Shown here: positions 16,515 through 22,743 of the stretch, in pieces
Position numbering within the stretch: the stretch's first letter is position 1
Layout: each line of letters starts with the position of its first letter
Assembly: GCA_964451325.1 (NCBI GenBank)
Contig: CAYVHO010000005.1
Location: forward strand, 165,528-229,527
Source of the DNA: JAADHI01 sp964451325
GTDB taxonomy: Bacteria; Nitrospirota; Nitrospiria; SBBL01; JAADHI01
Reading direction: 5' to 3'
DNA: 64,000 nucleotides
Notes under the pieces: generated by a model
Database searches by the model: none
What the model was told of the DNA's origin: nothing
The model's input: only the letters and a program-made list of their open reading frames with translations
Made by a program: the position numbers and the translations under genes

Positions 16515-16718
16515 TTAAGCTCCGCCGCCCATAAAAAAAAGCAACTCAACCGCATCTCCCTCTTTCAGGGAACTGTCGGCCAAGTCCGAACGGGCAATCA
16601 AAGTGTTGTTAAGCTCAACCGAAACCATCTGTGGCTCAATGTCTTTGGATTTGAGCAGGGCACCAAGGGTTTCGGCTTGGGTTTCTTCTTTTTTACCGTT
16701 AATTTTCACAAACATCAA
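16515..16718 (-). CDS. ThiS-like sulfur carrier ending Gly-Gly-Gly-Ala
   Basis: A 67-residue beta-grasp carrier (MMFVKINGKKEE, SVELNNTLIARSDL, LKEGDAVELLFFMGGGA), first gene of the minus-strand operon. It has the ThiS sequence pattern but ends with one alanine after the glycines. Carriers must expose Gly-Gly to be adenylated, so the last residue must be removed first. Wolinella HcyS is made as HcyS-Ala and trimmed by the metalloprotease HcyD in a protein-thiocarboxylate homocysteine pathway (established there). No JAMM protease gene is seen in this window. Downstream genes cysK and an E1-like enzyme fit an amino-acid sulfur role better than thiamin, for which no other gene is nearby. Confidence 0.8.
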   Translation of the reverse strand: MMFVKINGKKEETQAETLGALLKSKDIEPQMVSVELNNTLIARSDLADSSLKEGDAVELLFFMGGGA

Positions 16719-16758
16719 GTGTCTCTTTCTAAATTTAAAATGCCTATAAAAGCCGTTT

Positions 16759-16788
16759 ATTTAATCAGATAAATCAGGTGTTTGTCAA
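16759..16788 (-). promoter_or_regulatory. Probable promoter of the sulfur-carrier operon
   Basis: On the minus strand TTGACA (16788-16783) precedes TTAAAT (about 16764-16759) with an 18-base spacer, 40-70 bases upstream of the ThiS-like start at 16718. No riboswitch or T-box hallmark is visible in the short leader. Confidence 0.45.
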
Positions 16789-16863
16789 GGATTTGGCAGG
16801 TCTTAGAAGATAAGCGATAAGGACTTTAATGGGGCATGAAATTTAAAAGATAGCTTGTTTGAA

Positions 16864-17283
16864 TTACTCTAGTGTTTTTTTATCCTGGGCCTCTAAATAC
16901 GCATCCCATTCAATGGGCAATAGATATTTTTTTTTGTTGTTGCAGGTTTTACAAGCAGGGACGGTGTTCCCCTTGCTGCTCTTTCCTCCGCGACTGATCG
17001 GCACGATGTGATCCATTGTTAATTCAGCGGGTAGAAATTGCGCCTCGCAGTAATGGCAAAGGCCCCTGCTTTTACGTCGTTTCCACCACTGACTGTTGCG
17101 AAGCAGGCGTGCTTTGGATCGTTCTTTTTTGATGACTCTGTCATCAGGTTCAAAAAAAAATGCGTCCACGGGTTCTTTTTCCCTCTCAATCCACCCAAAT
17201 ATCTCAGAAGAATATTCAATCCCTGGGAAGGGGTCAAGCTTGAAGTCATTTGCGCGATGGACTTCATTGAAACACATTTGCAT
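16864..17283 (-). CDS. HNH endonuclease
   Basis: 139 residues with a C-terminal HNH nuclease domain: CHYCEAQF, MDHIVPISRGGK and NTVPACKTCNNKK, giving the zinc-binding CxxC...CxxC and the ββα-metal catalytic DH...N core. The start at 17283 is supported by GGAG eight bases upstream. It overlaps the possible longer start of the divergent ubiC gene, so their promoters must interleave. Stand-alone HNH proteins of this type occur as orphan genes beside introns, phage or as domesticated nucleases. Nothing nearby indicates a phage or restriction system. Role unknown. Confidence 0.82.
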   Translation of the reverse strand: MQMCFNEVHRANDFKLDPFPGIEYSSEIFGWIEREKEPVDAFFFEPDDRVIKKERSKARLLRNSQWWKRRKSRGLCHYCEAQFLPAELTMDHIVPISRGGKSSKGNTVPACKTCNNKKKYLLPIEWDAYLEAQDKKTLE

Positions 17284-17325
17284 TTATTGACTCCACAGAG
17301 CGATTTAAGTAGGATAAACCCCCTC

Positions 17326-17898
17326 ATGAGGCAGGAATGGCGGACACTCAAAGTCTTTTTAGAAGACTGTAAGGGGCTTCAATGCTCTGCAATGCTTCGG
17401 TTGTTACTTTCTTCCGATGGCTCAACCACGCGGAGTTTCGAGAGTCTTTTTTTGAGGCCAATTACACTTGAATTGATCCGTCAAAAGGAAGTGCTTGTTG
17501 ATGAAGTTTTGTCTGCTCAGTTACAGGTGCCAAAAGGGGAAAAGGGAATCGAACGTGCTGTGTGGCTTAAGACCCTTGGCGACGTGGACTCTGAATCGAT
17601 TCAGAACTTACTCTATGCGGTTTCAATCTTTCCCGTTTCAGGTTTTGCACCGGATCTTTCTCAAGAATTACAAATGGGACAAAAACCATTGGGTCAAATT
17701 ATTGCGGAACGAGGTCTTGCGACTTGTCGGGACAATTTTGAAATCGCCTATCTTCCGTTTCCTGAAGTCGCCTCAGCACTGTATTTAAAAGAGGATACCT
17801 TATTTTGGGCAAGACGTTATCGACTCTCCATCGCCACACAAGGTTCAGCGTATATTCTCGAGGTGTTTTCTCCCGCACTTTCTTCCTTCTCATCCTAG
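17326..17898 (+). CDS. ubiC: Chorismate lyase-like protein (UbiC family)
   Basis: UbiC converts chorismate to 4-hydroxybenzoate and pyruvate, the first step of ubiquinone synthesis. Similarity is best at the end: KPLGQIIA, then LFWARRYRLSI (E. coli has LWGRRSRLRL) and YILEVFSPAL (TELFLPAS), keeping the glutamate. LLSSDGSTTRSFES corresponds to LLEDSMTKRFEQ. At the position of the catalytic arginine of WLREI this protein has WLKTL, a lysine. Start uncertain: ATG 17326 used; ATG 17257 and TTG 17287 are in frame but overlap or abut the divergent HNH gene. The gene leads the quinone operon and overlaps the SUMF1 gene by 94 bases. Divergent family member; activity not assured. Confidence 0.7.
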   Translation: MRQEWRTLKVFLEDCKGLQCSAMLRLLLSSDGSTTRSFESLFLRPITLELIRQKEVLVDEVLSAQLQVPKGEKGIERAVWLKTLGDVDSESIQNLLYAVSIFPVSGFAPDLSQELQMGQKPLGQIIAERGLATCRDNFEIAYLPFPEVASALYLKEDTLFWARRYRLSIATQGSAYILEVFSPALSSFSS

Positions 17899-18713
17899 GC
17901 TTCACACTTTTTTCCTGTCAATCCATTACGCCAAGCCCAGAAATAAAGCTTGGGGATGAAACGATGGCCTGGGTGCCTCCTGGCGTTTTTATGATGGGAA
18001 CGGACCTCATCGATTCCGAAAAACAAGGCTTGAAACTAGGATTTCCTCAACCCTGGTACGAAGACGAACAACCAAAACATGAAGTTAAACTTCAAGGTTT
18101 TTTCATTGACCGTCAGGAAGTTACCCAGGGCGATTATTTGATTTTTATCCGAACGACCGGACATCGCCCCCCCGCCCATTGGCGCAACGGCGAATACAAA
18201 GTTGGCACAAAGGAACTACCCGTGACTTTTGTGGATTGGCACGATGCCAATGATTATTGCCGTTGGCGCGGAAAAAAATTGCCCAGCGAAGCCCAGTGGG
18301 AAAAGGCCGCACGTGGCACAGATGAACGTCTTTATCCCTGGGGCAACCGCTTTGACATCAAAAATGCACATCTTTCCCCGGTCTCCGATGTGGTTCTGAA
18401 GCTTGCTCCTGTGGGTGCTTATCCTTTGGGGGACAGTCCTTACGGGCTCAGTGACATGGTGGGCAATGTCTGGGAATGGACCGATTCTTGGTATTTGGCC
18501 TATCCCGGTTCTTCGCTTAGAAAGACGGAATTTGGCATGAAACACCGCGTTGTGAGAGGTTTGTCCTTTCACACCTTGGGACATTATGCAAACGGTGCTT
18601 ACCCACAAGTGCTTGAAGTTTATGCTCGCGCAGGCACACGCTCCTATGATCCGCCTTCTGAGCGTTTGGGAGATTTGGGTTTTCGCTGTGCCAAAAGCGG
18701 CGAATCGTCTTGA
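17805..18713 (+). CDS. SUMF1/formylglycine-generating-enzyme-like lipoprotein (no active-site cysteines)
   Basis: TTG 17805 preceded by GAGG is the probable start, giving a lipoprotein signal with a long basic n-region and Cys38 (TLFSC). The body is a full SUMF1 (FGE-sulfatase) domain: MAWVPPGVFMMGTD, HEVKLQGFFIDRQEVTQGDY, PVTFVDWHDANDYCRWRGKK, LPSEAQWEKAARG, YPWGN, GLSDMVGNVWEWT, DLGFRCA. In true formylglycine-generating enzymes a Cys pair follows the RGGSW motif; here the region reads RGLSFHTLGHYANG with no cysteine, so it probably lacks oxidase activity. It overlaps ubiC and is overlapped by ubiA (TTGA), so it is embedded in the quinone operon. Function unknown; NirV-type SUMF1 proteins are comparable. 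Confidence 0.8.
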   Translation: MGKTLSTLHRHTRFSVYSRGVFSRTFFLLILGFTLFSCQSITPSPEIKLGDETMAWVPPGVFMMGTDLIDSEKQGLKLGFPQPWYEDEQPKHEVKLQGFFIDRQEVTQGDYLIFIRTTGHRPPAHWRNGEYKVGTKELPVTFVDWHDANDYCRWRGKKLPSEAQWEKAARGTDERLYPWGNRFDIKNAHLSPVSDVVLKLAPVGAYPLGDSPYGLSDMVGNVWEWTDSWYLAYPGSSLRKTEFGMKHRVVRGLSFHTLGHYANGAYPQVLEVYARAGTRSYDPPSERLGDLGFRCAKSGESS

Positions 18714-19585
18714 GTTTTCTCTGGCAAAAATGGACTTCTGTTGCAGCCCTCATCCGTCTTGAAAAACAATATGGAACCCTGCTGCTTCTTTTTCCTACAC
18801 TTTGGTCGCTGATTATTGCCTCGGAAGGCCGTCCTTCCTTAAAACATCTTATCTTATTTACTTTAGGGGCCTTTTTGATGCGCAGTGCCGGATGTGTGAT
18901 GAATGACATGGCCGATCACAAATTTGACGCAGAGGTGGAACGCACAAAAAATCGTCCTTTGGCGGCAAAACAACTCAAGTTGCGTGAAGCCCTAATCGTA
19001 CTCGCGATTTTATTAACGTGTGCTTTGATTGTTGTTCTATTTCTAAACCGATTTACACTGATGCTGAGTTTTTCAGCCCTCTTTTTTGCCTTTATTTATC
19101 CCTTTGCCAAGCGGGTAACTTATTTGCCGCAAGCTGTATTGGGTATCGCTTTTAGTTGGGGCATTATCCTCGCCTGGACGGCGGTCCGAGGCAGTCTTTC
19201 GCTCACACCTTTTTTGATTTTATTGGCAAATCTCTGTTGGGCAACAGGTTACGACACGATTTATGCCTTGATGGATAGAGAAGACGATTTAAAAATTGGG
19301 GTTAAATCCACAGCGATTTTGTTTGGAAACCGTAGTTGGTTGGCCGTGGGAGGGTTCTATCTTTTTGTTATTTTCTTTTTGATGGCAGTCGGGCGCGTCT
19401 CCGATATGGGGATTGCATATTATTTCCCGCTGTCAGTGACGGGTCTTTTTTTGCTTTTTCAAGCATTAAAGATTAGAAAAGTCCCGCAGCGTCCCGTACT
19501 CTTTTTACTTTTCAGGTCAAACGTCTGGGTGGGCCTCTTGGTTTTAGTGGGTTTGTTGTTGGATTATCACCTTGAGTCTTTGTGA
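18710..19585 (+). CDS. ubiA: 4-hydroxybenzoate polyprenyltransferase
   Basis: Integral-membrane prenyltransferase that attaches the polyprenyl tail to 4-hydroxybenzoate in quinone synthesis. It shows the two aspartate-rich motifs NDMADHKFDAEVERTKNRP (about residues 64-82) and YDTIYALMDREDDLKIG, both needed for Mg-pyrophosphate binding, and about eight hydrophobic segments. 291 residues, normal for UbiA. The start TTG 18710 overlaps the previous stop by four bases (TTGA). Flanking ubiC-like and ubiD genes support the ubiquinone assignment over menaquinone (MenA) or heme (CyoE) members. Next on the strand come the toxin-antitoxin pair and ubiD. Confidence 0.9.
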   Translation: MSFLWQKWTSVAALIRLEKQYGTLLLLFPTLWSLIIASEGRPSLKHLILFTLGAFLMRSAGCVMNDMADHKFDAEVERTKNRPLAAKQLKLREALIVLAILLTCALIVVLFLNRFTLMLSFSALFFAFIYPFAKRVTYLPQAVLGIAFSWGIILAWTAVRGSLSLTPFLILLANLCWATGYDTIYALMDREDDLKIGVKSTAILFGNRSWLAVGGFYLFVIFFLMAVGRVSDMGIAYYFPLSVTGLFLLFQALKIRKVPQRPVLFLLFRSNVWVGLLVLVGLLLDYHLESL

Positions 19586-19649
19586 AAGAATTCGTACATT
19601 TTAAGCACTTTGAATTGACTCAACACAAGGAATAGACTAGATTTCTTCG

Positions 19650-19877
19650 ATGGATTATCAAAAAATAATTACAATAGAGTCTGGAAAACGGGGTGGTAAA
19701 CCTTGCATTCGTGGTTTACGGATTACAGTGTACGATGTACTGGAGTATCTTGCCTCAGGGATGTCTCAGGAGGAAGTGCTTCATGATTTTCCAGAATTGA
19801 CTGCCAACGACATCCGCGCTTGTCTTTCATTTGCTGCTGATCGAGAACGAAAACTCATCTCAAGTTCTGGCTTGTGA
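19650..19877 (+). CDS. DUF433 antitoxin
   Basis: 75 residues with the DUF433 signature: SGKRGGKPCIRGLRITVYDVL and ASGMSQEEVLHDFPELTANDI, a winged-helix-like DNA-binding fold found as the antitoxin in VapB-like modules. It overlaps the following PIN-like toxin gene by four bases (GTGA). Its placement between ubiA and ubiD interrupts a metabolic operon, so it was most likely inserted there. Antitoxins of this type bind the toxin and repress their own promoter. Confidence 0.85.
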   Translation: MDYQKIITIESGKRGGKPCIRGLRITVYDVLEYLASGMSQEEVLHDFPELTANDIRACLSFAADRERKLISSSGL

Positions 19878-20224
19878 AACTGCTCTTTGATCAGAATCTC
19901 TCTTCGAAACTTGTTCCTCAACTTGCCGATTTATTTCCCCATTCCGAACATGTTAAAGATCTTGCGCTGGATAGGGCTGAGGATGATGTTGTTTGGAATT
20001 ACGCCCGTGACCATGGCTTTGTCCTTGTGTCGAAAGATGCCGATTTTCGTCAACGCAGTTTTCTTTATGGATTTCCCCCTAAAGTGCTTTGGGTCACACT
20101 CGGAAACTGTTCAAGCACAGAAATTGAAAAAGCGATTCGAAAAAATAATTTGAGAATTATCGCATTTGTGCAAGATGGACAGGCGTCATTTTTTGCACTG
20201 GAAGAGACGCGTAAAAATCATTAG
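19874..20224 (+). CDS. DUF5615 PIN-like toxin
   Basis: 116 residues of the DUF5615 Mut7-C-like/PIN-like family: KLLFDQNLSSKLV at the start with the first acidic residue, RAEDDVVWNYARDHGFVLVSKDADF in the middle and KVLWVTLGNCSSTEI further on. These acidic positions form the nuclease site, usually acting on RNA. Start is GTG 19874 in the overlap with the antitoxin. It ends eight bases before ubiD, so toxin, antitoxin and ubiD are probably transcribed together; loss of the pair would affect expression of the neighbours. Confidence 0.85.
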   Translation: MKLLFDQNLSSKLVPQLADLFPHSEHVKDLALDRAEDDVVWNYARDHGFVLVSKDADFRQRSFLYGFPPKVLWVTLGNCSSTEIEKAIRKNNLRIIAFVQDGQASFFALEETRKNH

Positions 20225-20232
20225 GAGTAACG

Positions 20233-21699
20233 ATGCCGTATAACGATTTGCGTCAATTTATGACATTTTTGGAAAAAAAAGGTCAGCTTGTTCGTATTAA
20301 AAAAGAGGTCGATCCGCATTTAGAAATGACTGAAATCTATGACCGTGTCATAAAAAAAGGCGGGCCAGCTGTGTTGTTTGAAAATCCAAAAGGCTCGGAG
20401 ATTCCCGTATTGCTCAATCTTTACGGCACCGTGGAACGCGTTGCCCTGGGATTGGATACAGATGAAAAAGGTTTACTCGAAATTGGCAAGTTTCTGGCCT
20501 TTCTTCAGCACCCTGAACCACCAAAAGGTTTTGTGGATGCCGTCAAACACCTGCCTTTTTATGCCCGAATTCTTCATCTTTCACCAAAAAAAGTAAAATC
20601 TGCACCCTGCCAGGAAGTGGTGCTGAAGGGAGATCAGATTGATTTAGACACATTACCCATTCAACATTGCTGGCCAGATGATGCGGCTCCACTCATTACC
20701 TGGCCGCTTGTGGTCACACAGCCGCCACCGGGAGAAGAGGGCAAACCCAACATCGGGATCTATCGCATGCAGAAACTCGATAAAAAACGCACGATTATGC
20801 GTTGGCTGAGTCATCGTGGTGGAGCAGAGCACTATCGACAGTGGATGGCAAAAGGTGAACCCATGCCGGTCGCGGTCGCTTTAGGCTGTGAACCTGCGAT
20901 GACCATTGCGGCAGTGACACCCGTGCCGGAACAGATTGGTGAATTTCATTTTGCGGGGCTCTTGCGCAAAAAACAAGTTGAACTGGTGAAATGCAAGATG
21001 TCTGATTTGGAAGTGCCCGCGACCAGTGAAATCATCATCGAAGGCGAAATCCACCCTGGAGAAACGGTCGATGAGGGTCCACACGGTGATCACACGGGTT
21101 TTTACAATTCCGTCGAGCCTTTTCCTGTTTTCCGCGTGACCTGTATTACCTATCGTAAAAATCCGATTTATTTATCCACAACCACAGGGCGCCCCCCGAG
21201 GGAAGATGCCATTATTGGGCTTGCGCTCAACCAGATTTTTCTTCCCATGTTACGGCAACACTTTCCTGAGATCGTCGATTTCCATCTGCCCATGGAGGCT
21301 TGTTCCTATCGTTTCGCGGTCATTTCCATGAAAAAGCAGTATCCGGGGCATGCAAAACGGATTATGATGGGGATCTGGGGTTTTCTAAAACAATTCCTCT
21401 ATGTTAAATTCATTATTGTGGTTGATCCGGAAATTGACATCCGAAATTGGGAGGATGTCATTTGGGCCATTTCAACACAGGTTGATCCCGCGAGAGATAC
21501 CTTTATTCTGGAATCAACGCCCATAGACTATCTGGATTTTGCTTCACCCGAACCTCGATTGGGTTCAAAAATGGGAATTGATGCGACTTCCAAGGTTTTT
21601 CCTGAAACACATCGGGAATGGGGAAAAGGCATGAGCATGGATGCTGATGTTGTGAAAAAAGTGGATGAAATGTGGAATGAATTGGGATTAGATCCATGA
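20233..21699 (+). CDS. ubiD: UbiD-family decarboxylase
   Basis: Prenylated-FMN-dependent decarboxylase of 3-polyprenyl-4-hydroxybenzoate, third step of the pathway. 488 residues, normal length. Motifs: YNDLRQFMTFLEKKGQLVRI at the N-terminus, WPDDAAPLITWPLVVT, IGIYRMQKLDKKRTIMRW, EIIIEGEIHPGETVDEGPHG and PEPRLGSKMGIDAT; the Arg-Glu-Glu catalytic set is expected in these segments. ATG 20233 follows TAGGAGTAACG. UbiX, which makes the prenyl-FMN cofactor, is not in the window. The four-base overlap with the next gene (ATGA) shows a continued operon. Confidence 0.92.
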   Translation: MPYNDLRQFMTFLEKKGQLVRIKKEVDPHLEMTEIYDRVIKKGGPAVLFENPKGSEIPVLLNLYGTVERVALGLDTDEKGLLEIGKFLAFLQHPEPPKGFVDAVKHLPFYARILHLSPKKVKSAPCQEVVLKGDQIDLDTLPIQHCWPDDAAPLITWPLVVTQPPPGEEGKPNIGIYRMQKLDKKRTIMRWLSHRGGAEHYRQWMAKGEPMPVAVALGCEPAMTIAAVTPVPEQIGEFHFAGLLRKKQVELVKCKMSDLEVPATSEIIIEGEIHPGETVDEGPHGDHTGFYNSVEPFPVFRVTCITYRKNPIYLSTTTGRPPREDAIIGLALNQIFLPMLRQHFPEIVDFHLPMEACSYRFAVISMKKQYPGHAKRIMMGIWGFLKQFLYVKFIIVVDPEIDIRNWEDVIWAISTQVDPARDTFILESTPIDYLDFASPEPRLGSKMGIDATSKVFPETHREWGKGMSMDADVVKKVDEMWNELGLDP

Positions 21700-22724
21700 G
21701 AACCATCGGTACCATTATTGTTCTTCTCGCTATTTTTATTTTTTCTTCTCTTTCGTTTTCAAAGAGTGAGCCGCTTATAAGCCCTGCAAAACCCAGGCAG
21801 CAAGAAAAAACTAAAGTGGTACTTGAAGGAAAGTGTTTGCACTGTCACGGGGGCGGGCGGGCCTTGCAGGAAGATCTTTCTCAGCCGGAGTGCCAGGAAT
21901 GCCACGGCATACCCACACTTCCGAGTGAGCCCGTCTTTATTGAGATCTCTGAGCCGCTGGAGGTCATCCAGCAAGAACTGGTTCAGATTCCTGCTGGATC
22001 TTATGTCATGGGCAGCCCAGGTCGTCCTGCGGCCGAAGGACGTGGTAATGCCGATGAAGGGCCACCGCATGAGGTGAGGGTGGATGATTTTTACATCGAC
22101 CGGTATGAAACCACGAATGCACACTTTCAGAAATATCTTGAAGCCACTGGCGCAAAGCCGCCACTACTTTGGCGAGGCGGGGTTTTTCCTGAAGCCATCG
22201 CAAATCATCCGGTGGTGTATGTGAGTTGGTTTGATGCCGACGCCTACTGTTCCTGGGCCGGGAAACGTCTGCCCACTGAGGCAGAATGGGAAAAAGCCGC
22301 ACGGGGTAATGATCGTCGGAATTTCCCCTGGGGGCCTCAGTTTGACCATAAAAAAGCGAACACCCCTCAATACTGGTTGGCACAAGGCATTGAAGTTTAT
22401 AAGGGCACGACGATGTCTGTTGGGAGTTTTGAAGCGGGGAAAAGTCCTTATGGTTTATACGACATGGCAGGCAATGTCTACGAATGGGTGAATAACTGGT
22501 ACATGCCTTATCCGGGCAATCAGGAGCCAAACGTGCATTACGGGAAGAGAAATAAGGTTTTACGCGGCGGATCCTGGTATGACTGCATGTCTTACGGCTG
22601 TGGGCTCTCCGCGCCGGTTTATAATCGAAGCCGTTTTACCCCAGAAATAAAAAACAAAGGTTTTGGTTTTCGTTGTGCCAGTGACAGATCTAATCCAATA
22701 ATAAACGAACAAAAACAAGGATAA
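21696..22724 (+). CDS. SUMF1-domain protein with two heme c motifs
   Basis: The N-terminus is a signal peptide (about residues 5-22), followed by two CxxCH sites, Cys47-Cys50-His51 and Cys66-Cys69-His70, then a complete SUMF1 domain (VQIPAGSYVMGSP, VDDFYIDRYETTNAHF, YVSWFDADAYCSWAGKR, LPTEAEWEKAARG, GLYDMAGNVYEWV, GFGFRCAS). It keeps RGGSW followed by a Cys-x4-Cys pair, like the copper-binding pair of formylglycine-generating enzymes. Periplasmic diheme protein expected. ATG 21696 overlaps the ubiD stop by four bases. It is about 3.5 kb from nirK; NirV, an SUMF1 protein, accompanies nirK in some denitrifiers, but NirV lacks hemes. Function unknown. Confidence 0.82.
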   Translation: MRTIGTIIVLLAIFIFSSLSFSKSEPLISPAKPRQQEKTKVVLEGKCLHCHGGGRALQEDLSQPECQECHGIPTLPSEPVFIEISEPLEVIQQELVQIPAGSYVMGSPGRPAAEGRGNADEGPPHEVRVDDFYIDRYETTNAHFQKYLEATGAKPPLLWRGGVFPEAIANHPVVYVSWFDADAYCSWAGKRLPTEAEWEKAARGNDRRNFPWGPQFDHKKANTPQYWLAQGIEVYKGTTMSVGSFEAGKSPYGLYDMAGNVYEWVNNWYMPYPGNQEPNVHYGKRNKVLRGGSWYDCMSYGCGLSAPVYNRSRFTPEIKNKGFGFRCASDRSNPIINEQKQG

Positions 22725-22743
22725 GAACATCGTTCCTAAAGTG

